64,000 bases of DNA, taken from Diphasiastrum complanatum (lineage: Eukaryota > Streptophyta > Lycopodiopsida > Lycopodiales > Lycopodiaceae). Shown in pieces: positions 43,190 through 54,901 of this stretch. The first letter of the stretch is position 1, and every line of letters begins with the position of its first letter. The notes beneath the pieces are model-generated. The model ran no database searches, was not told where the DNA came from, and worked only from the letters and a program-made list of their open reading frames with translations. The DNA lies in assembly GCA_029204225.1 (NCBI GenBank), contig CM055095.1:57732865-57796864 (forward strand). The letters run 5' to 3'. Made by a program: the position numbers and the translations under genes.

Positions 43190-44660
43190 ATTTCCAAAGA
43201 GATTAAGTCACCAGGGCCTCTGGCTCATGTACAACTCACATCCAAAGTACCTAGCATAGTGGCCTATCGACCAAACCTAAGGTATACCAATGGGACATGT
43301 ATCCAGACAAAGTTTGGGATGCAATAAATGAAGAATTGATTCGAGAGGCGATTAATCACACCACCTCCTCAACTAACCAAAAAACCATGATTACAAAAAA
43401 ACAAATTTGTTGATACACAACTAACCGAGAGACAAAAACAGATGCATGAAAAGCTTAAGCAACCCATCAAGCCATTGTCCCTGACCAACAAAAGGACCAT
43501 CCTCCGATAGAGCTTCCACATCTGCTAGCACATCCACATCGATGATTTTCAAAGTTCTAGAGAACTTTGTACAACCTCCCTTTGACCTCCCAAGCAAATT
43601 CAAAGATTTCACACTTGATGACGTGGTCATCCAGTTGCCACAACCCAACACGAACCTACACAAACTTCCCAGTTCTTTGAAGGATCAGCAAAGACCATAC
43701 AGCTCAATCTTAAAGATCCTGATGAAGACATGGATCGTATCATTCATGTTGGAGCCCACCTCACGCCAAGTCAACTTTTCGATCAGGAAACCTTACTATG
43801 CAAATACAAGAATGTATTTGCCTGGAATTATACCAAAATGAAGGGGGTTCCACCTGAAATAGTCATACATACTATTCCATTAGAGGAGAACGCTAAGCCT
43901 ATTCGGGCTAAGCCTTACCATTGTAACCCGGTTTATCATGAACAGATTGATGAAGATATTAAGAAGCTCCTCGATGTTGGTTTCATTTATGAAGTCTAGC
44001 ACACGGATTGGGTCTCACCCATCATGGTGGTTTCCAAAAAAAACGGCAATCTTCATATCTATGTTGATCTCAAAAACCTTAACACGGTTATTAAAAAAGA
44101 CCACTTCCCATTACCCTTAATGACACAAATACTCGAGGAAATGGCAGGAGTTGAAGCTTTCAGCTTCTTAGATGGATTTAGTGGCTATTTTCTAGTTCAA
44201 ATAGCCCCTAAGGATAAACACAAGATAGCTTTTTCCACAAAAAATGGCGGTTATGCTTATAACGTCATGCCTTTTGGCTTATGCAATGCCCCTTCCATGT
44301 TCCAACGCATCACGCAAATGGCATTTCAAGATTTGTTACATCATCGAATTGTCGAGATTTATCTCCATGATTTGGGTGTACATTCTTCTGCAAACAAGCA
44401 CCTCGAAGCCCTTGAAAAGATATTCATTCGCTGTTGTAGGTTTGGTACATCACCAAACCCTAAAAAATGTCAAATTTGGGTCACCCATGGGGTTGTCCTC
44501 GGACATATTATATCCAAGAATGGTATTTCTACCGATCCTTCCTAGATCAAGGTTATAGTTGAGATGCCTTTACCCGCAACAGTGAAAGAAGTTTACGTCT
44601 TCCTCGGCCATACTAATTACTACCGCATCTTCATAATCGACTATGCCAGTAAGGCACGAC
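43190..44660 (+). pseudogene. pol: Ty3/gypsy reverse transcriptase, inactivated
   Basis: The first ~350 bases are a broken linker ('PPFDLPSKFKDFTLDDVV' near 43580). RT motifs then appear: 'CKYKNVFAWNYTKMKGV', 'YHEQIDEDIKKLLDVGFIYE', 'VSPIMVVSKKNGNLHIYVD', 'SFLDGFSGYF', 'MPFGLCNAPSMFQR'. The catalytic Asp-Asp box reads YLHDLGVHS, with His for the first Asp, so activity is not expected. A TAG at 43999 and another at 44543-44545 interrupt an otherwise single phase; the second is followed by 'IKVIVEMPLPATVKEVYVFL'. Its nearest relative in the window is 14930-15860, whose box is intact. Confidence 0.92.
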
Positions 44661-45184
44661 TCGTTTATTTAGTTGTGGTCGTGGACAGAAGAATGCATAA
44701 AAGCTTTTGAGGACTTGAAAACAGCACTTACTATCGCACCCATACTTCGTTCCCCAGATTACACGAAAGAATTCAACATACATACCAAAGCAAGCAAGTA
44801 TGCCATAGGAGGAATACTAGCACAATCGGACGAATATAAAAAAGATTTTTTTATACGTTTCTTGAGTAGACAACTGGTGCTTGCTGAAGTAAAGTATACA
44901 ACAACCGAGAGAGAAGCACTGGCCATGGTCTACGCCGTACACTATTTGTTAGGCCAAACCTTTGCTTTCTACACAGACCATCAAGCATTATTATATATTG
45001 TTAATAAACCCTCTGAAACTGGACGCATAGCTCGATGGCTCTTAATACTTGAGGAATTCAATTTTTGCGTAGTCATCAAGAAAGGAACACAACACTTCAT
45101 GGTTGACCACCTTTCCAAACTTCCCAATGCTGAAAAGGCTGATGCACCAGTCAACGACGATCTACCTAATGCATGCTTTTTCTA
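44661..45184 (+). pseudogene. pol: Ty3/gypsy RNase H
   Basis: An open frame of 170 codons with 'WSWTEECIKAFEDLKTALTI', 'YAIGGILAQ', 'YTTTEREALAMVYAVHYLLG', 'FYTDHQALLYIVNKPS' and 'VDHLSKLPN'. The first catalytic Asp, normally in Thr-Asp-Ala-Ser, is Lys here ('HTKASKYAIG'). It ends at a TAG at 45183-45185; the phase continues into integrase. Confidence 0.92.
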
Positions 45185-45813
45185 GATCGATGCCACTCCC
45201 TTATGGGCTGAGGAAATCACTCAGTTCCTCACCATAGGCAGACTAAAAGAAGGGCTAAATACAGTGGCCAAAAGAAAAAATTCGCTCAAGGTAGCACCCT
45301 TTCAACTTATCGCAGGACAGTTATATAAAAGGGGTGTTGATGGTATTATATGTAGATGCGCTTATGAATCTGAGATATGACCTATCATATCTCAGACACA
45401 CGAGGGCATTGGTGGCGGTCACTTCTCTGTCGAAGTGACTGCTAAGATCATCCTAAAAGTGGGCTTATGGTGGCCATCGTTGTTTAAAGATACATTTGCT
45501 ATCATAAAAATATGTGATGTTTGTCAACGAGCCAAAAAGACTACAAAACCATACTTCACACCGCTAACCCCCATTATAGAAGGCGAAGCCTTCCATAGGT
45601 GGGGTATAGACTTTGTTGGGCCCATCAGCCCAGCAGCCAAAAAAACCCAGACAGCTATATCCAGATCGCAATCGATTACGCCACCAAATGGGTAGAAGCA
45701 CACGCAACAAAGGACACCAATGCAAAGACCGTAGCGCGATTTCTTTGTGAAAACATTATCACGCATTTTGGCTGTCCAATAGAGCTTGTCAGTGACAGAG
45801 ACACACACTTCTA
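45185..45813 (+). pseudogene. pol: Ty3/gypsy integrase N-terminus and core, truncated
   Basis: Shows a zinc-binding part ('GGGHFSVEVTAKIILKVGLW', 'CDVCQRAKK'), then 'RWGIDFVGPI' with the first catalytic Asp, a one-base shift near 45654, 'DYATKWVEAHATKDTNAKTV' and 'ELVSDRDTHF' with the second Asp. It stops at 45813; the remaining core with the catalytic Glu is missing. Confidence 0.9.
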
Positions 45814-46230
45814 ACTCGATCACTATTGTATACATTTATATAAAAAATAATAATGATTTTTTTAATTTGATTTTTTGATTTAATTTTTAATTTTTATTTT
45901 TTGTGTCTTCTTATTTTTCTGTTTTTTGACTGCCTATGTTTGTACTTACTATGTTCTTATTTTCCGTAAGTTTTATTCTCATAGATATCTATTCACAGAG
46001 AGTGTTACAGAACAACAACTAATGGTCTAGTTCACAAGGATAGATTTTATAACATTTTCGATCATCCTAGATCAAAACTGGATCTAGCCCCCAAGCCATG
46101 CCATGTGAAGCAAGAGGAGAAGAGAGAAACTGGTAACCTAAACCCAATATGTCGACGGGAGAATCCTCAACTCATTATATAGAGAGTAGAGTCCAACATC
46201 AAAGCAACTTGGTTCATTCATCAAAGAAGT
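45814..46230. other. AT-rich stretch, no gene seen
   Basis: T-rich to about 45920; a TATA-like 'cattatatagagag' lies at about 46175. Nothing recognisable. Confidence 0.6.
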
Positions 46231-47165
46231 CATGAAAGTGTTACAAGTGGATAAGATAGTGTCTTCCCTTTGCATATCCTCTCTCATTCAAACAATCCTT
46301 TATGGCTCCTCCTTGGATCTTGATGATCCCCTTGGTGTGCTTGCTTGTAGAGATTGATGCGCTACATCTTTTTCTTCACTTGATTCCTCCTTGAGCCTTG
46401 CAAGATCCTTGACACCAACAACATTAGAGGCACTTTCATCCACACTTGAAACAACAATATTGACATTAACATCACAACCAATCTCCATGGATTTGAAATT
46501 TGGATGCCTTTTCTTGAGAAATAAGCTCTCCTTTGGCTTCCATCACATCCAAATGGTGATTAGATCTCATACAAAGATCAAGTTTGAAAAGCCTACCATC
46601 TCTAATACTTAGGCAATGACATTTCATTCTTTATGATAAATAAAGTATTGACATCAAACTTGACATTACATCCATTTTAAATCAATTGGCTTACACTCAA
46701 GAAATTTCTAGACATTGAAGGAACATACAATACATTTTGAAGTTTTGCCCTCCTTTATGACTCAAGTCAAATAGGAATGCTTCATATCCCATGAATCTCA
46801 CATTTAACACCATTTTCAAGAAGAACAGACTTCTTGGAGCTTGAACATGATGAAAATGAATAGAAATACTCCTTTTGCCTTGTGACATGTGAACTCACCC
46901 CACTATCGATCCACCAAGAATTTTCCTCAAAAGAACCTGATGATGTACTCATGCATGCCATGAGTGACTCCTCCTCATTGAAGCCATCTCCCTCTTGATT
47001 TCTAGAGTTCCCTTGCCTTCTTTCTTGCTTTTTTTTTATGCCTTTCCTTCATGTAGCACTTCAAGGCAACAAGACCCTTCTTGCCAGAATAATAGCAATT
47101 GAATCTCTTACTTGCCTCCAATAGGTCCCCTCCTATTGATGCCATGATGAGGAAGTACTTGTACA
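46230..47165 (-). pseudogene. Ty1/copia gag knuckle and protease fragment
   Basis: Read downwards on the minus strand: a damaged knuckle 'CYYSGKKGLVALKC' (second Cys lost) near 47085, then after a shift 'WWIDSGVSSHVTRQKEYFYS' near 46910 with Asp-Ser-Gly kept, and 'YVPSMSRNFLSV' near 46730, the copia protease end motif. The remaining part to about 46300 contains a short open frame ('VNIVVSSVDESASNVVG'). Many stops and shifts. Upstream gag and downstream integrase are absent. Confidence 0.8.
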
Positions 47166-48478
47166 CAAAGTGCACACTTGTGAAATGATTCTAAAAATTG
47201 ATTTTGTGACCCTCAAGAGACTAGATTTGAACACATCAAAAATCTAGAAAGATCTAGATCACAAATCTTGGAACCAATCTCCACCCAAAATCTAGTCATT
47301 GTGAAAAATAGATCTCATCTAGAACACACAAACTTGGCATGTAAGATTTGCTTCAAACACATGAAAATTAGACCCAATCGCCATTGTCCCGAATAATCTA
47401 ACATTTAGAGTTGAATTAAATTTTAATTGGTTTGACAACAAACTATGTCTCAGATTCTCACCAATCTTGACTAGCTTTAACAATTTGAAGAAATTGATAT
47501 CTAGAGATTCACCAAGATCTCAACCAAGATTGTACACTCAAATATGAAATGCTCCCTACACTCAAATATGAAATGCTTCATACAATCATATGCCAACTTC
47601 AAATTTTTTTGTACGCACGTGTGAAAGGAATCTAATAATGACTTTGTGACCTCCAAACAACTAGATTTGAACAAGATTCAAAACACTAGCAAGATCTACA
47701 AACTCTAGAAATACACCACACCAAAATCTAGTCAATTGGAAATTAGACCTTGCTTTGGTCACCAAGATGAATACACAACAAATTCGAATCAAATCACACC
47801 AAAATCAGGACCCTATTTTACTCAACAAATACCAATGACTTTATTTCTTTAGAGTTCAAATGGATTTGAAAATATTTGATTGGGTTTTCTTATTACTTGA
47901 TTAACATGAGAAAAACACCAAAACTCTTGAGATCAAGGGCATTGAATTACTAAGATCTAAAAAATATCAGCACACCTACCTACCCTCAAAGATTAATAAA
48001 AAAAATATCACATTAATTACAAAAGACACAATATATTTGGAGGTATGTTAAAAATGTAATCACTTTCTTAAGTTATGTCATAAAATAATTCAAACAAAAA
48101 GTTAATTACAATGAGATATATGAAAAAAAAACAATCAATAGCTAGATAAAGAACTTTTCTTAATTATAATAAACAATTTTGTTCAAGTTATAATAGTTGG
48201 TATGAGATTAATGAATTAGATGATGTATGGAATAATATAACAAATCAAACTATAAAAAATGTAAAATGTTGTACAGTTTATGGAATATCATCATTTAATT
48301 GCAAACACATTTCATTGTGAAAATACATATGAAAATAAAAATAAAAATAATTGATATGTATGTAAAAACTATTGGTATGTATGTATAACTATTGGCATTT
48401 AAAAATAATAATAATCACAAATCACAAATCAAAATTCATATCTAAAATATTTATAATGCAAATTTCATCATAAAATTA
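47166..48478. other. AT-rich, internally repetitive, no gene seen
   Basis: Two similar blocks of about 150 bp, each with 'tgtgac', 'actagatttgaaca' and 'aaaatctagtca' (about 47185-47330 and 47625-47760), and 'cactcaaatatgaaatgct' twice (about 47532 and 47560). Probably non-coding copia sequence. From 47830 it is very AT-rich. Confidence 0.55.
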
Positions 48479-48870
48479 TTGTCGTTGCGGCTTCCGATAC
48501 TAGTTGCTTTAGCTTCACATTTTGGTTGGCCTTTGCATCAAATGGATGTGAAATATGCTTTTCTAAATGGTGAGTTAGCAAAAGAGGTGTTCATGGATCA
48601 ACTTGAAGGCTTTGTAACGAAAGGACAGGAGCATATAGTATGTCGCTTGAAGAAAGCACTTTATGGTATCAAACAGGCACCACGTGCGTGGTACATTAGG
48701 ATTAATGCCTACTTTCGTTCTAAGGAGATGGTGAGAACACACTTGAATTCAAATCTTTATGTCTTATGCTTTGATGGTATGATTGCCTTGGTTGCTCTTT
48801 ATGTTAACGACCTGATTATTACAAGAAATAATCAAGAGATGATAGACCGAATCCCGTCAATGGCAATCCG
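48479..48870 (+). pseudogene. Ty1/copia reverse transcriptase fragment
   Basis: A single open frame with 'WPLHQMDVKYAFLNGELAKE', 'VFMDQLEGFVTKGQEHIVCR', 'KKALYGIKQAPRAWY' and the catalytic box ALYVNDLIIT, where Tyr-Val-Asp-Asp reads Tyr-Val-Asn-Asp. It starts abruptly inside RT and ends soon after the box. It has few lesions otherwise, which suggests a relatively young insertion or simply a short fragment. Confidence 0.92.
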
Positions 48871-48892
48871 GGCCATGCATGGGTTGCCATAA

Positions 48893-49862
48893 AGAAAGCT
48901 ATATGTACAATGTACTTAGTTTTTGAAAATACATTTGCTATGAGAGCTTGTGGTGGAGAGTGCTTTTTATGTATGTTACTGTGTTGCATGAACTGTGCTC
49001 CTATTTCAAACAAATTTTAACCTGAACATTTTGTTATGCTCATCTTAAAATAACCTAATTTATTCTATAGGTGCTCTCATTTTATTGTAAATCATCCTAA
49101 CTTTGTGCCTTTGTCTTTTCCCATGACCCTCCTCTTGATTGGATCTTGTAGTTTGGGTCCAATAAAATTCCCTGGTTGTAGGGTTTTGATTTGCAGTGCC
49201 CTTTTTCGTATATCTATTTCTTCCTATCAAAATTAAGCTTGCTTTGGATAGCTTATGAAAAAAAAACTTGGCCTTTACAAACACTTAAAGCTCCTAAATT
49301 TCACATCTAAATATATTATCATTAACCGTGTTCTAGCTGCTTATTATAATGTATCTTCATATCTACGTGTATGTCAATCTTCTCTAGCAATTTTGTCTCA
49401 ATCCTATTCAAAAATCTAAGATATTTGTAGTAGAATAGAGACACATGCTTATTTTCCTAAGATGTGTATAGTGCTCATAATAATCTTGGTGAGTTTCACA
49501 TGCCACATATTTTCGTTGACTATCTCATTCTTATGGTCATAGATTATTGACTATTGAGAAAATGGATCAACATTGGAAAGCTCTTTATCCTCCATTTTTT
49601 GTCTAACTCTATTAAAGAAGCTCCTCTCCATAATAGGCTCATCTTTGATAAGATTGTTAGTAGTGGTAACTACTCTTTCAAAAGTCCTAAAATTGTGCAA
49701 GACCAATTAGGCTACAATCCTAGTTTTTAAATGAGCTCCATGTAGTTTTCTAGAGGGACTTCTAACTCTCTCTTTAATTTAATGCACCCAAAACTTGCTT
49801 CTTCTAACTTTGGTCCATAGCTAAACAAAGACATCTATAGCTTTAGTTAGATAATCTCTTTT
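48893..49862. other. Unassigned, no supported gene
   Basis: AT-rich. The minus-strand frame at 49060-49284 has no motif. Nothing recognisable. Confidence 0.5.
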
Positions 49863-50330
49863 ATGTGAGCCCGCAAGTCTGCGGGCAGGTGGGGCATGGT
49901 TTTGGGCAGGTGGCTTAAAAACTTGAAAAATGGGGAGTTTTTTTTTTCTAGGCAGGGTCAGGCTGCCCGTGTGGCAGCGTGACTGCTGCCTGGAAAAAAA
50001 AAAAAACATGAAGGAAAATTTCAAAAAAGGGGTCCCAAGCAGCGCTCACGCTACCCGTCACAGCGCGAGTCTGTCCGTTGCCCTGGAACACTAAAATTCT
50101 ATTATATATAGGCTAGCGATGTGAGCCCACAAGTTCACAGGCGAGCAGGCGTTTTGGGCGGGTGGGCAAAGGGGGGTTAAAATTTTGAAAAATGGGGAGT
50201 TTTTTTTTTTCTGGGTAGGGTCAGGCTGCCTGTGGGGCAGCGCGACCAATGCCTAAAAAAAAACATGAAAAAAAAATTTCAAAAAAAAGGGTCTCGGGCA
50301 GCATGAGCTTCCCGCTCACACTAATATTTT
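49863..50330. repeat. Two-copy tandem duplication, 256-bp period
   Basis: 'atgtgagccc.caagt' begins at about 49863 and again at about 50119. Both copies continue 'gggcaggtgg', 'aaaatggggagttttttttt', 'gggtcaggctgcc', 'aaaacatgaa', 'aatttcaaaaaa'. The first copy contains a perfect hairpin GCCCGCA-AGTC-TGCGGGC (about 49868-49885). It is GC-rich against AT-rich surroundings. Confidence 0.88.
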
Positions 50331-51450
50331 AATTAATGTAGATGTGTTCCAACTAATTGTGGGACTCCATTGCTCTCAAGACTTGTATATTTTGGTCTTA
50401 ACTCAATCATATTATTACTAGATGGGAAAAAAAAAATCGGGACAAAGTATCTAATATCATTCGATATTGGCAAACAAAGTCTTAAGAATATTGACCAAGA
50501 CTCTCTCTTGATCTTTTCTCAACAAATGTTCTCTTATAAAGGTTTCAAGTACAAAAGATAAGTTAGAACATTAAACCCACAAACATTGAAGGACCACACC
50601 TCTTTCCAATACTTTTCTTTTCTATATTGCATCCTCTTTGCATACTAAAAAGAAGTTATATGTTGGTGTGAGGATCCATTGATGTGAAGTCGATCTTGAC
50701 ATATGATCTGCTGTGTTGTCGCTTTATTCTCTCCCACCTAGAGTGCTCAAATGACAAAGCATCGTGGAATTGGAAGAGAGGAAAAGGCTGAGTAGAAAAA
50801 GCGCCCGTGTTTTGCTTTACAAAAGTTGGTAACAACTCTATATCTCTGTCTGGGCAGGAACCCAAGGGAAAAGGTAAAAGCAGCTGAGCTCACGTCTCCG
50901 GACTTCAGCCCACCCTACTTTCCGCACTACCAGTAGAGTATGGTATATACTTACTGCACTCACTCACGAGACACATGCAAACCCAATTTGCCGCTTGCTT
51001 TGTCGGTTGCTTGCTTGCAACCCAAATGAAGCAATTGAAGCAGCGTGTGTCAGTTATGAATAATAGCACTTTCCAAGTACAAAGCAAGAGCAGACGAGAG
51101 AGAGAGAGAGAGAGTATCCGCCTCTGCAGATTTGGCCGCTGCTGCAAATACGCTTGCTTGGCTTGGCAGTTTCCTTGCCTGGAGGCTAGTGCTGGTCCTT
51201 GCTCAGAATTCAAATTTGAAGGGCAGCCTTCCTTTCTCAATCAAGAGTCTTCCATTTGTCACTTTCAAACTGACATGTACATTTCTGTTATATGAGCATT
51301 TTGCAAGGTGCAATGCATGCCAAGGCCGACTTGACTTTTCATAGAAATGCAAATTTTTTAACAAAGTGGCACTTGAAAGGCAGACTAATACTCACCCTTT
51401 TCCTGAATAGGTGAATTTGAAAAGTCAAGTTTGATACAAGGTGAATATTT
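50331..51450. other. Possibly low-copy sequence; no supported gene
   Basis: Contains a short GA run (about 51096-51114). Open frames at 50905-51240 (minus) and 50975-51295 (plus) overlap each other and lack family motifs. This is one of the few places without visible retroelement similarity. Confidence 0.45.
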
Positions 51451-51668
51451 TTAGGGTTTCATCTTAAAATACAACAAGATTATGTCTATAAAGGCCTAAA
51501 GATTCTTACAGTTTCAGGTTAAAAAGTACTCTTACTTTTACATCATACATTTCGTATTTTTTAGGGTTTCATCTTAAAATACAACAAGATTATGTCTATA
51601 AAGGCCTAAAGATTATTACAATTTTAGGTTAAAAGGTACTCTTACTTTTACATCATACATTTCATATG
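51451..51668. repeat. Two-copy tandem duplication, 109-bp period
   Basis: 'tttagggtttcatcttaaaa' starts at about 51451 and 51560; the copies differ at only a few bases ('gattcttacagtttcagg' against 'gattattacaattttagg'). Confidence 0.95.
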
Positions 51669-51819
51669 GAAGTTACAAATACAAGAAACCCTTCAATTTG
51701 AATGGTGGGTATGCACTTCAAGTTCCCAACCTTATATATACCCTTCAAATAAAGAAAAAAATTTACAAAGGTTAAGATAATTTCTAAGAGGAGCTTACAC
51801 TCAACTATGTCTATTACTC

Positions 51820-52406
51820 TGTGGTGATAACTCACCCACGATTGATCTCGGATTGATTATCTTATTAGAGGTCAATAGGCCTACCTCGACCCGTAAGTTA
51901 ATTATGAATATGAGGGGTTTGGGGCTCTCATGTGCATATGGTCATAATTAATAGTTGGAGGCATAAACTCACGATGATGAAATCTTTTTATGGGTCTATC
52001 AGTGAGTCATATGGGAACTGAATGATGTGGCCCAAATATGATGTAGCATGTCAGGTGTCACAGTGCACTACTAGTGGTGCATGGGCCTTGGAGAATATAA
52101 GTATACCCATTGAGCTCTCACTAGTGCATGCTTGATTGTGTGATTAGTAGCTACATGTATCAGTGAGTCATATGGGAACTGAATGATGTGGCCCAAATAG
52201 GCTGCAGCATGTCCATTGAGGTGTCACAGTGCACTACTAGTGGTGCATGGGCCTTGGAGAATATAAGTATACCCATTGAGCTCTCACTAGTGCATGTTTG
52301 ATTGTGTGATTAGTAGCTACATGTTGCTAGTGTGATTCCTCCTTCCCTTGTGATAGATTGATCCATAGCTTCGAGGCTAGATCCGTAAGATCTAGGTTTG
52401 GTTGAA
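51820..52406 (+). repeat. Chromovirus-type LTR with internal 161-bp duplication, 3' truncated
   Basis: Related to the LTR at 8736-9222: shared 'atatggtcataattaat', 'gggtctatcagtgagtcat', 'gtcacagtgcactactagtg', 'tataagtatacc' (TATA) and 'gatccatagctt...gaggctagatccgt'. The block starting 'tatcagtgagtcatatggga' is present twice, at 51997-52157 and 52158-52318, so there are two TATA boxes. The LTR stops at 'aggtttggttgaatt', lacking about 100 bp, where minus-strand copia sequence begins. Confidence 0.9.
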
Positions 52407-52409
52407 TTG

Positions 52410-53005
52410 TCGAAACTTGTTGAAAGCCTCCGATTTCTGCTTAATGAAATAAATAGCCGTTCTTGAATATTCGTCAATAAAGGTAATAAAATACTTTGCT
52501 AGCAACGACGGAGTTTGCATTGGACCACATATATCTAAATGAACAACGTCTAACAAATCTTTTGTTGCATGCATATGACTTGATTTGAAGGGAATCCTAG
52601 TCTGCTTTCCAAGGATGCAACTATGACAGACAGGGAAGTCGACTTTGTCAAGATCAAGTGCTAAGGATCGTTTAAACTTGTATGAAACAGATGTATGATT
52701 CAAGTGTCCTAATCGATGATGCCATAATAATGCTTTATTGACAAGAATAGAGGTTTTTAAGGCTTGACTAGTATCAGAATAACAATGTGCCAATCTATAT
52801 AAGTTTCCATGCCTCTTGCCGACTTGTCCTATCAATAATTCGGCATTGATCAGACTCGAACTCTATCTTATGACCTAAATCAATGATTCTACTTACTGAT
52901 AGTAGATTTGTAGAAAGTTTAGGAACATACAGAACATTTGATAGTAGTTTGAATTGATCATGCTAGAATTTCAATCTCACAGTACCTTCACCTTTGCTTC
53001 CTTTT
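52410..53005 (-). pseudogene. Ty1/copia protease end, pre-integrase and integrase start
   Basis: Read downwards on the minus strand: 'YVPKLSTNLLSV' (about 52930), then an open frame 52835-52392 with 'GKRHGNLYRLAHCY', 'LLWHHRLGHLNHTSVSYKF', 'CHSCILGKQTRIPF' and integrase 'LLDVVHLDICGPMQTPSLLA', 'KYFITFIDEYSRTAIYFI'. It is very similar to 57300-58200 on the plus strand, so both are one family. It is cut inside integrase at the chromovirus LTR. Confidence 0.92.
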
Positions 53006-53039
53006 CAAAATCTCTCACAAGAAATTATTTCCTCTAGAA

Positions 53040-54880
53040 TTGATTCATTCTTATATACATTTTTCTAGCACACCTAGCATTGATGGAGCCACTATGTTCT
53101 TATCTGCATATTCCCCTCAGCAAAATGGAGTGGCCGAGAGGAGAAATAGGACATTATGTGAATGTGCTAAGTCTATGAGGTTGGATACATGCTTGCCTAA
53201 AAGGTTTTGGGGAGAAGCTTTATTATGTGCCAACTATTTGTGTAATAGACTTGCTTCTAGTGCTATTGATGACAAGACACCTTTTGATATGTTGTATGAA
53301 AGTAAGCCTTGCTTGAAAAAACTTAGGATTTTTTGTTCTTTATGATATGTACATGTGTCATTGGAAACTAGAAGCAAAGAGGATGCTAACTCATTGACTG
53401 GCATGATGGTTGGCTATGGTGAATCAAGCAAAGGTTATAAAGTCTTCAGGCTTGCTTTCATAAACTTAGGATTTTTGGTTCTTTATGCTATTTACATGTG
53501 TCATTGGAAACTAGAAGCAAAGAGGATGCTAACTTGTTGATTGGCATGATGGTTGGCTATGGTGAATCAAGCAAAGGTTATAAAATCTTCGTTCCTTCTT
53601 CCAATAAGATTCAAGTGTATCTTTGATGAGTCAAAGATGTGCATGCTTGATAATGAGTCAAAAGTTCAATCTAATGTGAAAAAATTTGTTGAGATCCAGG
53701 AGGAGCCGAGTTTGGATGAGGAGGAGCAACCTCCACATGCATGTGTTTCAAGGAGATCTACATGGGAAAGGGTCGAGCCTACAGGGCTCACTTATCTTGA
53801 GAAAGGGAAGCAAAAATCAAATGGTATACCTCCTAACACCTCTTTTATTGCTCTCTTTACATCTATTGAAGAACCAACTTGCATAGAATAGGCATTAGAC
53901 TCAAAGGAATGGCATAAGGCAATGTTATGTGAGTACAATCCTTTAAGGGAGAACAAAAGGGTGCTTTGTGATTTACCTTTGGGCAAGAAGGCAATAGGAT
54001 GTAAATGGGTTTACAAGTTTTGAGTGGAAATTGTCTACTCTTGATAGATCAAACCAAGATTGCTTTAAGCAATGAATTTAAGATGGTTGATCTCAGGTCT
54101 CTACACTTTGTATTGGGCATAGAACTCACTAGATCCATAGATTATAGCTTCATTTGTCAATCTAGATATGCTCATCATGTTCTTAAAAGATTCAATATGC
54201 AAAATTGTAAAAGTGTATAAACACCTATGGAGCCACTTGTAAGAGTTCCTATGAAAAATGATGAAACATCCAAAGTGGAAATCACTCTTTATAGGAGTCT
54301 CATAGGCTCACTAATGTGGTTAACAATCACTAGACTAGATCTCAGCTATAGTGTTTGCAAGTTCAGTCAATTTATGCAAGATCCCTCCATGCATCATTGG
54401 AAAATGGGTAAGAGGATTATTAGATATCTCTTTACATGCCTTCTCGGACTCAAATTTTGTAGGTTTCAAAGTGGATAGATCCACAAGTGCTTTTGTATGT
54501 TTCATAGGTGGAGGAGCAATCCCATGGGTATCATAAGAAACAATCAATTGTTTCTCTAGACTAAAGCTATCACAAGGAGATATTATGGATCAAGAGGTTG
54601 CTAATGGACCTTCATGTGCTCAAGTATGATTATGTTCCCCTAATCAAATGTGACAATCTCTCTTCTCAAAGTCTTGCTAGCAATCCAATTTTTCATGCTA
54701 GAAGCAAACATATCGAAGTTTGTGTCACCATTTTGTTCGAGAAAAAGTCCAAGAAGGGGAGATCCATTTGGAGCATGTGCCAACATCAGAATGTTTGGCT
54801 GATCTTCTTACTAAGCCACTTTCAAAAGAACCATTCACTAAGTTAAGCTCAATGTTATAAGCAAATCTATGTTGGAAAAA
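53040..54880 (+). pseudogene. Ty1/copia integrase to RNase H, with internal deletion and duplication
   Basis: Opens with integrase 'YSPQQNGVAERRNRTLCECA' (catalytic Glu kept), 'FWGEALLCANYLCNRL' and the linker 'DKTPFDMLYE'. A 143-bp tandem duplication follows (53319-53604). The linker continues to 'EWHKAMLCEYNPL' and 'CKWVYKF' (about 54003-54023); there the RT palm including the catalytic box is deleted and the sequence resumes at 'EFKMVDLRSLHFVLGIELTR'. RT/RNase H then reads 'YRSLIGSLMWLTITRLDLSY', 'IKCDNLSSQSLASNPIFHAR'. Stops and shifts are scattered. It is a relative of 13562-14261. Confidence 0.9.
53319..53604. repeat. 143-bp tandem duplication inside the copia integrase region
   Basis: 'aaacttaggattttt' followed by 'catgtgtcattggaaactag' and 'gcatgatggttggctatggt' occurs at about 53319-53461 and 53462-53604, nearly identical. 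Because 143 is not a multiple of three it also changes the phase. Confidence 0.93.
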
Positions 54881-54901
54881 TAGCTTAGTTTTGAGGAGGA
54901 G

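Larger units (their letters stand above)
29629..45813 (+). mobile_element. Decayed Ty3/gypsy element interrupted by LARDs and a copia LTR
   Basis: Gag with zinc fingers (29629-31390), protease (31640-31951, continued at 41956), RT (43540-44660), RNase H (44661-45184) and integrase (45185-45813) occur in canonical order on one strand. The protease is split by LARD-1 exactly at a CACAC target duplication, and the part between protease and RT contains a copia LTR. The pol lineage is the same as the minus-strand fragment at 14930-15860 and differs from the chromovirus at 2320-9222: no chromodomain is seen, though integrase is truncated. No LTR of this element was identified, so its outer limits are coding limits only. 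Confidence 0.85.

Noticed and set aside
50905-51295. Host gene at 50.9-51.3 kb
   Set aside because: Looks low-copy but overlapping frames on both strands lack motifs and splice structure could not be judged.
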